Origin: Rapana venosa
Lineage: Eukaryota > Mollusca > Gastropoda > Neogastropoda > Muricidae
Assembly: GCA_028751875.1 (NCBI GenBank)
Contig: CM054141.1
Span: forward strand, 49,392,516-49,456,515
Direction: 5' to 3'
Length of the DNA: 64,000 nucleotides
A model generated the notes under the pieces. The model did no database searches and was not told the origin of the DNA. It saw only the letters and a program-made list of their open reading frames with translations. A program made the translations under genes and the position numbers. Shown piece after piece: positions 36,135-56,034 of the stretch (its first letter is position 1; every line of letters starts with the position of its first letter).

Positions 36135-36362
36135 CGTGTGTTAAATCATTTAACGCACGTAAAAGAACTCATGGCAACAAGAGAGTTGTCCCTGGCAAAA
36201 TTCTGTAGAAAAAAGCCACTCTGCATAGGGAAACAAATACAGTTGCAGACAGGAAAAAAAAAGAAAATGGGTGGCGCTGCTCTTGTGGCGACGCGCTCTC
36301 CTCCGGGAGAGCAGCCCGAATTTCACGCAGAGAAATCTGCCGTGACTTAAAGTGGTATAAAT
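35965..36362 (+). repeat. SINE family C, full-length copy
   Basis: The head has GGATCGGTGATCTAGAGG (A-box region) and GTGGTTCGAATCCCGTTTGG (B box). The central part has TCTTTCGGATGAGACGATAA and GCACGTAAAAGAACTCATGG, GTCCCTGGCAAAATTCTG. The 3' part has GGTGGCGCTGCTCTTGTGGC, a CTCTCCTCCGGGAGAG hairpin and TTTCACGCAGAGAAATCTGC, ending GGTATAAATA. The conserved central domain suggests one of the widespread metazoan SINE superfamilies; the name is not assigned. Confidence 0.88.
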
Positions 36363-36363
36363 A

Positions 36364-36437
36364 ACTACGCTCGATGCTGCTTTACCTTAGCTGGGGAAAA
36401 GCGAGTGCTCCGACCGCTGAGCTATCGGGTCCCCTCA
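36364..36437 (-). repeat. SINE family E head (tRNA + 5S-like), split copy
   Basis: The complement reads GGGACCCGATAGCTCAGCGG, GCACTCGC, CCAGCTAAGGTAAAGCAGCA and CGAGCGTAG. This is the promoter head of the element whose 3' part is at 35560-35718. Confidence 0.85.
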
Positions 36438-36988
36438 ACAGGAGAATTGCTGTAAATTAAGTCTTATAGACTTACAACATCCATTACATTTTTTTCTTAT
36501 TTATCCGAGCAACAAAGTAATCTTGCTAAAACAACACCATTAACAACAAAAAACTGCACATTTATGAAAACGGATCACTATGCATACATAAATGTTAAAT
36601 GAACACTGCCACAACATTAAAATAAACAAGCACGAGATAGATTACAAACGTGCACATAATAGAGCACATGGATCGACGCACGCATTAACACACACTCCCG
36701 CGCGTGCACACACACTAGCACTCGCATGCATACATACATAACTGACAAATTTGTTAGTTTTCTATAACATACTTGTCTTCACTCGCGTAATTAAAGAATT
36801 TGCTGCTACAGCCCTCCGATAATGAAGAAAAGCACAAAAAGTGAACCAAATAAATCCCTCAAATAGAACAAAATGTTTCTGCAATGTTAGTAGGCCTACG
36901 TGCAGTATCTTTGCAATTCTTCAACTAAATTTATTTTGAAAATGTCCTACCATACCTATTTTAACAGATTGTCAAATCAACGAACTGT

Positions 36989-37998
36989 AGTACTTTACTT
37001 GTTCCTTCCGCTTGTACTCTGTGGCGTCGCGGGGAGATATAACTGTCTGTCTGCTGCAAGGCGGATAGCTTGGAGGAGGGACAATCCATGGACTTTCAGT
37101 GTTTTTCTGCCACGGAATCACTCCAGCGTCGCCTGGGTCTACTTCTGGCCCTCGTGCCAGAGTACCTCAAGTTGTAAGCACGCAAGGCTGGCTGGTTTGG
37201 CGGCATCCGTGTGAGGTTCGTTGTTCAATAATTATGGTGTAGGACGTGTGTGGCTCCTACCATGTCTCTGATCACCTCGTTTCTTATCTTGTCTCTCCTG
37301 GTCTTGTTGACGGCTTTCCTCAAGCACTTCATCTCACACGTTACCAGTTTCTTCTCCAGGGCTTTTGTCAGGGGCCATGCCTGGCACTGGTAAGTGTGAG
37401 TTGGCAGGAAGATGGCGTTGATCAGCTTTGCCTTGGTGCTCATAGGGATGTTAGGATGTCGCAGAAGTGGGGCAAGTTGATAGCTGACTGCGTTTGCTTT
37501 TTGACAGCGTGTTTCTATTTCTCTGTCCAGTTTTCCATCTTCTGTGAATATACTGCCTAAGTACTTGAATTCAGTCGTCCACTTTAGTTGGGCTCCGTTG
37601 ATGTTGATTTTGAGCTTTTCTGGAGTTCTACTGACTGTCATGGCATCGGTCTTGCTTACGCTGATTTTCATGCCATAGGTTTCACAGCATGTATTGAGCT
37701 GGTCCGTGTGCTCTTGCAGCTTGTCTTTGTTATCATTGATCATGACTTGATCGTCGGCAAACAGAAGTTCGTTGAGTGCCTCCAGGTCTGAGTTGGCTTC
37801 CTTTGTGATCTGGTCCATATATGTGATGAAGAGCAGAGGGGAAAGGACGCAGCCCTGTCTCACCCCAGACGTCACAGGGAACCATTTGGAAAGTCCACTT
37901 GGAGTGCGAACTGCGCTCTTGCTGTTGTTGTATACAGCTCTGATGTTATCTAAGAGCTGCCCCTTGATGTCATACTGCTCCAGGACCCTCCAGAGCTT
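36989..37998 (-). pseudogene. LINE insertion: RT palm to C-terminus, long open frame
   Basis: Read on the minus strand, an uninterrupted frame runs from about 37998 to 37228. It covers LWRVLEQYDIKGQLL, YNNSKSAVRTPSGLSKWFPV, SGVRQGCVLSPLLF (motif B), LNELLFADDQVMI (motif C with both catalytic Asp), EFKYLGSIFTEDGKLDREI (thumb) and AWPLTKALEKKLVTCEMKCL. It ends ...RDMVGATHVLHHNY. It lacks the endonuclease and RT motifs before B, so it is 5'-truncated and cannot move alone. It sits between duplicated segments B1 and A1 and is absent from the equivalent B2-A2 junction at 40030. The 37000-37220 part may be its 3'UTR. Confidence 0.88.
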
Positions 37999-38521
37999 TA
38001 GATAAAATCAATATTATCTTTGCAAAATTAATGTATGAAAAGCAAAAGAAATACTGTTGATAGGAAATATTTTTTTTCTGAACGGATGGGATAAAGACGC
38101 GAACATAGGCATAATAGTTGTGTAGACCCGCCTGGTTTTTAAAAACCAAATTGAGGGTGGTGGGGGTTTTTATGCCTCCCGGTTTCATAGTCAATTGTTT
38201 ATGAGAGTGCGGAAAGTTCACTGCTGACGTCACAGTAATCGATGCCTTTCTTCAAGGATGTTCCATTCTTTTTCTCCCAACGGTAAATGACTCCCTGACC
38301 AATCCAATTATCTAGAAAAACAGCTTTACAAAACAAGGCAATAAAGAACAAGACCAAAAGCCGTGCTTTTTGATTAGAGGAATATTGGAACCATTCTCCT
38401 TTGTTTTCTTATTCCAGCAACCTTAAAAACCCCTTTTCCCGGTTTTATGTTTTTGATTTGAAAAAAAGCAAGCGGTTTTTTGCTTTTGATATTGAGCAAT
38501 TAAAGGGGAAAAAAAGACATA
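37999..38521 (+). repeat. Tandem duplication, segment A copy 1
   Basis: Aligns almost base for base with 40035-40555 (AAAAGCAAAAGAAATACTGT, GGTTTTTATGCCTCCCGG, GATTAGAGGAATATTGGAAC). I recognise no gene in it. Confidence 0.88.
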
Positions 38522-40030
38522 TTCTTGCATCTAATGGTATTGGGATACATTTTTGCTGGATGCCATCACATTGTGAGTTGACGGGACTCCTTGGCAAAAT
38601 GCAGTGCCTTGGAATGTACAAGTGACATAATGATTAATAATACAGGGCAAAGTTTATCAGTGCCGACTCCATTTCGGCCCCAAAGTCCTATCCTGTGTGC
38701 GACGTGAACGTCTTGCACACGCACTTAAACCTGATCTGCTTTTCAGAAGAGTATACCATAGTGTGCTGGTGGGAACTGATTACAAAGTTTACCGAACCGC
38801 ATAAACATAGGACTGGATGTAAAAAAAAAAAAATTTTAAGGACACAGTGCTTTCAGAAAAAAATACTTTTAAAAAATCATTTGAAATTATTTCAATTGCA
38901 GACTATGCGCTCAAAGTGGGTGGTTTGGGTTTTTTCAGCTTCATTTTGATCGTCTATGTCGCCCACGAAATGTAGACATCGTAATTAATAAACTACGTCT
39001 GAATGCTGGGAAAACTAGACATTCCAAAAATGCTCTCTGCACTTGTTCTAGTATATCGTCCATCACGTATTGTTTGATTGCCCTGTGCTCAGTACCTCGT
39101 ATAAAAGCAAAGGAATAGATTTAAGTGAGAAATGTGGAAATATCTGAAGTGCTCTGTAAGAGTCGCTTGTCCTAATATCAGTTGCAGAAAGTTGCCAGCC
39201 ACCATTAGGAGGTAAAGGTGTCTCATAACCCATAAGGTCGTAGGGAAACGAGGTGTCGGAGACCTCACTTCTCTAGGGGCCAGCATATTGAGGGCGGCGC
39301 CCATCTCCTCTCCCTAGCTGCTTTACCTTCCCCGACTCTTAAGAGGTAGGAACCCATTTACAGCTGGGGGAACTGTACTGAAGCCAAGGCGCACAAACGG
39401 TGACCCATCCAACGAGTAACCACGCTCGATGCTGCTTAACCTTGGCTGGGGAAAAGCGAGTGCTCCGACCGCTGAGCTATGGGGTCCCCTCAACACCCCG
39501 TCAACATTAGGAGAGTTACTGTAAATTAAATCTTATAGACTTGACAACACCCATTACATTTTTTTCTTTTTTATCCCGAGCAACAAAGAATCTTGCTAAA
39601 ACAACACGCCATTAACAACAAAAACTGCACATTTATGAAAACGGATCACCATGCATACAGAAATGTTAAATGAACACTGCCACACCAATGAAATAAACAA
39701 GCATGGGATAGGTTACAAATGTGCACATAATACTGCACATGGATCGACGCACGCATTAATAACACACTCCCGCGCGTGCACACACACTAGCACTCGCATG
39801 CACGCATACATAACTATTTTGTTATTTTCTATAACATACTTGTCTTCACTCGCATTTTAAAAGATTTTGTTGTTACAGCCCTCCGATAATGAAGAAAAGC
39901 ACAAAAAGTGAAGCAAATGAATCCCTCAAGTAGAATAAAATGTTTCCGCAATGTTAGTATCTTTGCAATTCTTCAACTAAATTCATTTTGAAAATGTCCT
40001 ACCATGCCTGTTTTAACAGACTGTCAAAGC
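38522..40030 (+). repeat. Tandem duplication, segment B copy 2
   Basis: The uninterrupted counterpart of 34860-36988. It contains the LINE RNase H end (WMPSHCELTG), the shared SINE A at 38655-38850, the LINE Cys/His tail and an intact family E SINE at 39195-39495. Confidence 0.88.
39195..39495 (-). repeat. SINE family E (tRNA/5S composite), intact in copy 2
   Basis: The complement begins GGGACCCCATAGCTCAGCGG (tRNA A box), continues GCACTCGCTTTTCCCCAGCC, then the 5S-like AAGGTTAAGCAGCATCGAGC and GTTACTCGTTGGATGGGTCA, and ends in GGCGCCGCCCTCAATATGCT and CGACCTTATGGGTTATGAGA. Confidence 0.88.
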
Positions 40031-40034
40031 AACG

Positions 40035-40555
40035 AACTTAAGACAAAATTAATATTGTCTTTGCAAAATTAATGTATAAAAAGCAAAAGAAATACTGTTG
40101 ATAGGAAATATATTTTTTTCCTGAACGAAAGGGATAAAGACGCGAACATAGGCATAATAGTTGTGTAGACCCGCCTGGTTTTTAAAAACCAAATTGAGGG
40201 TGGTGGGGGTTTTTATGCCTCCCGGTTTCATAGTCAATTGTTTATGAGAGTGCGGAAAGTTCACTGCTGACGTCACAGTAATCGATGCCTTTCTTCGAAG
40301 GATGTTCCATTCTTTTTCTCCCAACGGTAAATGACTCCCTGACCAATCCAATTATCTAGAAAAACAGCTTTACAAAACAAGACACTAAAGAACAATACCA
40401 AAAGCCGTGCTTTTTGATTAGAGGAATATTGGAACCATTCTCCTTTGTTTTCTTTATTCCAGCAACCCTTAAACCCTTTCCTGGTTTTATGTATTGATTT
40501 GAAAAAAAGCAAGCGGTTTTTCTGCTTTTGATATTGAGCAATTAAAGATCGGGAA
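40035..40555 (+). repeat. Tandem duplication, segment A copy 2
   Basis: Second copy of 37999-38521, directly abutting segment B copy 2. The match ends near ATTGAGCAATTAAAG. Confidence 0.88.
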
Positions 40556-40605
40556 AAAAGCAGTATCGCCCAGACGAGACAGTCGAGGGCTTGGTACTTT
40601 TATTC

Positions 40606-40834
40606 AGGGGGGGGGGGGGGGGTTCAAAATCATAATTACTGTTGATAAGGAAAAGTCTGCACTATTTCTTGTCTCTGTCTGATTTTGATGTCGACTTTGA
40701 CTTGCTCATGTCATTCAGAATACAAAGAGATGCGCGCTTGCATGTTTGCAAGCACCTGCATGGACTCTGTGTATGCGTGTGTGTGTGGCACTGACGTCTC
40801 TCTCTCACACTCGCTCGCACACGCACGCGCGCGT

Positions 40835-40878
<44 letters not shown>
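40606..40878. repeat. Poly-G run and (CA)n microsatellite
   Basis: About 15 G at 40607-40621 and (CA)n at about 40838-40876, preceded by a short CG alternating stretch (ACGCACGCGCGCGTGC). Confidence 0.85.
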
Positions 40879-40879
<1 letters not shown>

Positions 40880-40881
<2 letters not shown>

Positions 40882-41640
40882 TATGACATGCCAATGACAA
40901 CCGTGGCCAGGCGGTACAGTGAATAATCTCTGCGCATGTGCAAAAAATGAACACCATTTTTCTTGTGACACAAACGTCATTGTCAGCCTGAAGTGCTGTC
41001 ATAGAGTTTTCAACCAGTCTTAAGTTGATGCTGTTTGTTTGAATTCGGTGTGTCTTTGGTGTTTCTACACGTAAGTGGTCATTTCTCATTATAATTTGAT
41101 ATTTTAGCTAAGCCAGCAACTAACTCGTTCTCCTGATTGAGTGTTGTCCGCATGGCTATTATTGCATTAGGTTTTTATGTCAGTTTTTTATTTAACTATT
41201 CTTTTATATTGTTTTTGTCTCGGGTCTGGTTTTAGAAACAGGAAGAAAAAAAGCTGGCACATACATCTGCACTCTGTTATTGCCCTTTATGGGATGATGA
41301 AAATATTTTTGAGTTGTGTGCATCGCTATCTCCAGATAGTGAGGTCTACTCATTTGAGTGTTGGAATCTCATGCAAGTTTTTCCATAGTTCGTCGGTGTT
41401 TTGCTGAGAGGCAGCAGGTGGTATAAAATGTCTATACTGAAAAATAAGAAGAGCTTGGACTTCGCTTGATTTTCCTATTTATTTGTATCTTTAGATATTG
41501 TCTCATGAATTTTGTATCTGTAGGCCTACCTATCAATTCCAAATACTATCTTTGGGATTTTTCTTTGCTTTTTGTTTGTTTCGTTGGTTAGGTGTTTTGT
41601 TTTCTTTTTACATTATCTTTACATAAGTTGAACTGGTAGT
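40880..41640. other. Unassigned interval
   Basis: No gene recognised. GTTATTGCCCTTTATGGGATGATGAAA at 41276-41302 resembles TAATTGCTCTTCATGGGATGATTAAA at 46475-46500 and could be two copies of a LINE 3' end. Confidence 0.4.
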
Positions 41641-41669
41641 TTGATGTTTTCCCATCTGTAGCTTTTCCT

Positions 41670-43310
41670 ACTTTTTGCGTCTTTGGCTTTATCTATCTTC
41701 CACTTTAGATGTTGTCCCATCAGTATCTTTGATTATTTCTCTTATTTTTGCATATTTCCTATACGTATCTCTGTATAGCTTCCATCTATTAGTTTATTGC
41801 TACATATTTCCCATCCTGAACTTTGCATACTTCCTATATATAGGGCCCTATCTCTATATTGTTGCCATCTGTATCGTTACATGTTTTTGCATCCGTATCT
41901 CTGCATTTTTCCAACTGCATCTTAGATAATGTCCGACCGTATCCTTACTTTTTCATCTGTAACATTACATATTTTATTTCATACCTCGTAAACAGTCCAT
42001 CAGACCTTAATTAGTTTTACCAAAATTTTTACATATTGTCCCTCCCGTATATTTGCACATTGTCCTATCTGTATCTTTACATATCGTCCTGTCCGTAGGT
42101 TTCCATATTGTCGTACGGGTGTTTGTTTTTGTTAACATTTTCTTTAAAAGTCTGTTCTTACTGTCCCGTCCGTATCTTCACATGCTGTCCCATTCACATC
42201 ATTACATTTTATCCCATCCAATTCTTTACATATTGTCCCATCCATACCTTTACATTTTGTCCCATCCGCACCTATATGTATTTTCCTTCTGTTTTCTTAC
42301 CTGTTATTTTTGCTTCTGTAGTTTACACATTGTCTCATCCAAATCTTTTCATATTTTCGATTCTGTACGTTCACATCCTATCCTACGCATCTCTTTAACA
42401 TATTGTACTATTCGTATTTTTGCACATGTTTCATTCGTTTCTTTAAGGCCTGTGTGCGAACGCACGCAGAACATCTTGCGCACACGTTAAAACACTTTCC
42501 GCTATTTGGAGGAGTAGGCCATTGTGTGCCGGTGGGAACGTATGACAAAATTTACAAAACTGCATACACACGGCGACTAGCTGTAAAAAAAACAACCCGA
42601 CATGAGCGCTTATTCCATTATCCTAGAAATAATATAATTATTTTAATAATAAAAGCAGAAAAAAAGTTACTGTCCCATCCATTTATTTATTTATTTATTC
42701 TTCCCATCTGTAGGCCTAGATCATTACTGTCTCACCCGCATCGTGCTGTGTTTTTCTATTCGTATCTTTAAACGTTGCTCCATGTGTATCTTTGCATTTT
42801 GTCTCATCCGTATATTTACATGTTCGCCTATCTGTATCTTTACATAATGTTCCGTCTGTACGTTTTACATATTTCCATCTATTTCTTATTGTCCCATCCA
42901 TATCTTATATTGTCCCATCCGTATTTTTACGTATTGCCCCATCTGTATCTTTACAAAAAATTTCCGTCAGTATGTTTACGTATTGTTCCCTTTATATCTT
43001 TACATACTTTTCATCTGTTTCTTTACGCGTTATTCAATCCGTATTTTTACATTATTTGCGTCTTTACATATTCTTCCATGTCAGTTCTTTAGATATTCTT
43101 CCATCGTATCCCTACATATTGTACGTCTGTGTTTTTAAATATTTGTGTTCATCTTGTCTGTACATATTTTTTGGTCCGTTTCTTTATATGTTGTTTCATA
43201 CGTATTTGTACATAATTTTAAAAAATCTGTTTAAGATGTTTCACATCTGTCTTCAAATTTCCATCCGTTGTCTTTACCATATTTCCTCATCCATATTATC
43301 GCTACATATC
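41670..43310 (+). repeat. Degenerate 24-bp minisatellite (GTATCTTTACATATTGTCCCATCC type)
   Basis: Dozens of imperfect units with CCCATCC/CCCGTCC, (G)TATCTTTACATATTGT. Period is about 24 bp, with drift to 21-30. The Leu/Tyr/His-rich frames are artefacts of a period divisible by three. It is interrupted by a SINE A at 42447-42640. Confidence 0.88.
42447..42640 (+). repeat. SINE family A fragment within the minisatellite
   Basis: GGCCTGTGTGCGAACGCACG, AACATCTTGCGCACACGTTA, GGCCATTGTGTGCCGG and GAGCGCTTATTCCATTATCC. Confidence 0.85.
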
Positions 43311-43447
43311 TTTCACTAGAGTGAGTGTGTGTGTGTTTGGTGTGTGTGTGTGTTGTGTGTCTCAAACAGGTTGTGGCGGCCCTACCACTATGCGTGTAAA
43401 GAATCGCAAAGGTGAAAGATTTCTTCCATATTTCTTGCCTGTTTTGA

Positions 43448-43451
<4 letters not shown>

Positions 43452-43519
<68 letters not shown>

Positions 43520-43543
43520 GTGTGTGTGTGTGTGCGCGCGCGC

Positions 43544-43574
<31 letters not shown>

Positions 43575-43610
43575 TGTGTGTGTTGTGTGTGTGTGTGTGT
43601 GTGTGTGTAC
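43452..43610. repeat. (CT)n-(TG)n-(CG)n-(TG)n compound microsatellite
   Basis: CT from 43450 to 43514, TG to 43533, alternating CG at about 43534-43558, then TG to 43608. The alternating purine-pyrimidine tract can adopt Z-DNA. Further TG/CG mixtures continue to about 43770. Confidence 0.95.
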
Positions 43611-43872
43611 GGTAATGTATTGCATGCACGTGTGCGTGTATGTAGGTGTGAGTGTATAGTATGTGCGTTTGGGGGTAGGGTGTGTGAGTCTGCGTATGTG
43701 TTGGTGTGTGGTATGTATGTGCGTGCATGCGCGCGCACGCGCGCGCGTGCGTGTGTGTATGTGCGCGCACATGATCAAAACCAATCCATCTTTTGTAGAA
43801 GGAGTAAGGCTAGGTGTGGCAATGGATGGATGGCATGAACATACCCAGCATGCAATCTGAAACGTGAGCAGA

Positions 43873-44295
43873 GGGGCGTGACAGCCTAGTGGTTAGAGCG
43901 TTGAGCGCGAAATCTGATGGCAGGGGTTCGAGTCACCACGGAGACACACGCATGAGGGGATTTTCCCCCTGGAGTTAACATCAGTACCGACTCCACTTCC
44001 CCGAAAGCCCTTTGCATGAGACTATAAACTGAGTACCCACGTGAGAAAGTAAACATACGCAGAACATCTTGCGCGCTCGTTCCGCCTATCGAAAGAGTAG
44101 GCCAATTCATGCCCGTTGGAACGGATGATAAATTTTTTTAAATGCATTCACGCAGGTGTCGCGATCATACATCTTCCCCGAAAACGGAATACCGCTACCT
44201 TAAGGGTAGGTAAACGGTTGCATACGCAAAATCTGACCAGTGGTGAAGCTGAGAGCTCTTGCCGAGGAATAGGAGACAATCAAACAAGAAAAGAG
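43873..44295 (+). repeat. Chimeric SINE A/B with tRNA head
   Basis: GTGACAGCCTAGTGGTTAGA (A box) and GGGGTTCGAGTCACC (B box), CCCTGGAGTTAACATC, GCATGAGACTATAAACTG and GGCCAATTCATGCCCG. These are followed by the junction TGCATTCACGCAGGTGTCGC and the family B tail (CCCCGAAAACGGAATACCGC, GTGGTGAAGCTGAGAGCTC). It ends about 150 bp before the first recognised exon of the DUF1647-like gene. Confidence 0.85.
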
Positions 44296-44454
44296 CCACC
44301 ATGGAAAGTGAATTCAGGGTTGCACCAGGTCCCAACTTGACTAAGACACTCCGCTGCCTGACCACTTTCCGATAAGGTTCTCCATTGACTTGCTGAAGAA
44401 GTGGAGGGAGAAGTCAAGTGAAGTTGAGCTAAGAGGTGTCTGTCTTCCTTTCAG

Positions 44455-53831
<9,377 letters not shown>

Positions 53832-54340
53832 GCTTCCACTGCAGCAGCAACAGCAGCAACAACAAGATCGATCATTTTTCGAGCTACCAAAATTGTTACG
53901 TGGTGTCTGCATGGTGTTGAATGTTATCATGGAGATGGTGTTGGGTTTGTTGTTTGTTTACCGTTCCTTATCTAGAACTCCGAGTTTAGTGAAATTTTTG
54001 CATAGTGTTAAATGTTAACTTATCATGGAGATGGGATTGCGTTGCTGTTCGTTTTTTGTTTTTTTACCGTTCCTTATCTAGAGCTCCGAGGTTTGTGAAA
54101 TGTTGAGTATGCGAACGTTTTTTGTGTCCACCGTTAAGGAAGCCGCATTCCGACTTCGGGGATGGAGTTGGGCTTAGACTACACTGTAGTTTGATGCCTT
54201 TCCTCTGCTATCTTGGGGTTTGCTTGAGTTGTTTGTGTATCAAGTAAGTCCTGTTTAAACCAAACTGAAAAGACACTCAGTTTCCTCAACCAAGACATGG
54301 GTAACCTGTAAAAGACACGCACATGCGCTCATACACACAG
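53832..54340 (+). other. DUF1647-like gene 3' flank with SINE B fragments
   Basis: Begins with a CAG/CAA-rich stretch. Two partial copies of TACCGTTCCTTATCTAGA.CTCCGAG (53960 and 54066) and AGGAAGCCGCATTCCGACTT at 54139 are reverse-complement family B tail pieces. No obvious AATAAA follows the TGA closely. Confidence 0.6.
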
Positions 54341-54344
54341 AGAG

Positions 54345-54445
54345 AGAGAGAGAGACAATGACAATGACAAATTCTTTTATTTCGAGGATAATGAATAAGC
54401 ACACATGTGCTTTTTTACATCCAGTCCCCGCCCGTTAGGGATACA
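54345..54445 (-). repeat. SINE family A tail fragment after (GA)n
   Basis: TTCTTTTATTTCGAGGATAA, GCTTTTTTACATCCAGTCCC. Only the tail of the family is present. Confidence 0.75.
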
Positions 54446-54910
54446 TCTTAATAATAATAACCCAATACTTATACAGTCTCACAATAAAAACAAGGGGAAA
54501 TAACCCTTTTCAAAACAGCTCCCCCCCCCCCCCCAACAACCCCCCCCCCCCCCCAAAGCAAGAAAATAAAAGAAAACCATAAAAATACCCCACCCCCACC
54601 CACACCCCCCAAAAACCTTAACCAAAACAAACAAACAAACAAAAGAGAAGGAAAAACCAAACCAACAAAGATGATAAAAAAAAGAAAAACAGACAAACAA
54701 CAACAACAAGAACAAGAACAACAACAGAGCCAAGAAAAATAACACAACCAAACTTAATAAGTCATAAAGATAAACATCTACACATTGTCAAATGGTACAC
54801 ATACTTGTTACACATAATTATAAATCAAGAGAGAGAGAGAGAGAGAATACGTGCAAGCAAATAATAAATAAGAACTTCCAATTATTTTTTACAAAGTAAC
54901 ACTAAGACAG
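54446..54910. other. C-rich and A-rich low-complexity interval
   Basis: Two C runs near 54521-54556, then A/C-rich words such as (CAAA)n and (CAA)n, and a GA run at 54830-54845. No gene. Confidence 0.6.
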
Positions 54911-54914
54911 ACAC

Positions 54915-55120
54915 AAAACTACTTAAGTTATTCATATTCACTCTCCTAATGTAAACACTCTCTTTTAAAGCAGAAAAGTTCTTAACAATCATACACACAA
55001 ACTGTTCATCCAGTGTGTACTTGTAGTCTCTCAGTGATTCCCAGGATTCATAAGTGAGACAGTGTGTGTACTCAGGGTGACCCCCAAGGATGTTAAGCGA
55101 AGCCCAACCATGGTGATATA
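54915..55120 (-). repeat. Dispersed repeat family D, longest copy
   Basis: Carries AACTGTTCATCCAGTGTGTA, TTCATAAGTGAGACAGTGTG, CAGGGTGACCCCCAAGG and GTTAAGCGAAGCCCAAC. It shares ordered blocks with 15728-15842 and 18545-18612. The strand is chosen because a frame on the minus strand reads YTLDEQFVCMIVKNF; the corresponding frame at 18545 reads YTLDEKFACMTLKN. It may therefore derive from a coding transposon. Confidence 0.55.
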
Positions 55121-55567
55121 GACGGTGATGATCATTATCGTCATCATCATGATACTCCAAGAACAGCATCATGGTTTTTTTGGTAATGATAATGATGAGT
55201 AGTTTGATTGAATGCTGAGTAGTTTGATTGAGTGCCACACACCTTCACATATCCTGTTTTCTGGTCATCTCTTTAGGGCACCACTGAAGAGTTTTCAACT
55301 AGCTTCCTTCACACCTCGCGTTTTCAGGTTTCCGTAGTATGCCATTCCACTTGCGGCCAGTCCTTTCTCCGATGTTGTCTTCCAATCATTTTCTCTGTTT
55401 GTCTCTTCATCATTATTATTACCCTGATGCTTCCCACAGGGTACATGGGGTGTGATTTTACTTCTTTCTTGTTGTTGTTGTTGTTTGGTAATGACTATGA
55501 TGTGCTTGATGATGTCTCTGGGTGTCATACAGAAATGTACTTTACAGAGTTAATTTTTTGTTTCCAG

Positions 55568-55622
55568 TATTTTGTTCCATACACCTGGACCATCATCAGT
55601 AGAGGGCACGAAAGAGCAATAA
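55568..55622 (+). other. Candidate alternative last exon of the DUF1647-like gene
   Basis: The acceptor TTTTTTGTTTCCAG, followed by a frame that would continue from CG/GTGAGC at 53827. It reads ILFHTPGPSSVEGTKEQ and then TAA, with AATAAA overlapping the stop at 55618-55623. The phase fits. Without transcript data, the TGA at 53829 remains the simpler end. Confidence 0.25.
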
Positions 55623-55856
55623 AGTATGTGAATCATCTCTGTTGATGGTGGTTGTTTTTTTCCAGTTTGTATGCGTGATGAAGTCTGAATGTCTACAGTC
55701 TAAGGGGGTGGGTGGGATTGGATTGATCAAGAAACGCGAAGGCACTCGTCAAAGTATCACCACTGTACTACCAGTATAATAAATATCATCAAGACCTGTC
55801 AAATAGTTTACATAACAACTGGTCCAAATAACCTGAACTCGGTTTTCTTTCCACAG

Positions 55857-55894
55857 AAGACCTTAAAGTTGCAATCACAGCAGGTGCTAAGATT
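55857..55894 (+). other. Candidate 38-bp exon
   Basis: TTTTCTTTCCACAG acceptor and ATT/GTAAGT donor flank AAGACCTTAAAGTTGCAATC and 18 further bases. One frame reads DLKVAITAGAKI. No homology was recognised. Confidence 0.25.
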
Positions 55895-56034
55895 GTAAGT
55901 ATTTTATGATAATAAAATATTGGTTACGAAATTTTAAACGTGATTGAAAGATGTTCTGTTGAGAATTGTAGAATATAAACTTCTATTTTACAAGAAGCAC
56001 ATTGTCGAACATGGTCTTTGGAGACACAGGGCCT

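Larger units (their letters stand above)
34860..36988 (+). repeat. Tandem duplication, segment B copy 1 (interrupted)
   Basis: Aligns with 38522-40030 across the LINE RNase H end, a shared SINE A insertion, the family E SINE and an AT-rich stretch with CACACTAGCACTCGCATGCA. It differs from copy 2 by about 640 bp of extra SINE sequence at 35721-36362. Confidence 0.88.

Noticed and set aside
42053..42490. Leu/Ser/His/Tyr-rich protein of 145 codons and neighbours
   Set aside because: The frames follow a 24-bp minisatellite, and its period keeps them open.
43321..43838. Long frames rich in Cys/Val, Thr/His or Ser/Leu
   Set aside because: They translate TG, CA or CT microsatellites and occur on both strands. 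The same holds for those at 4451-4822, 12403-12861, 44436-44915, 45004-45477, 48173-48510, 52234-52612, 53165-53553 and 60738-61449.
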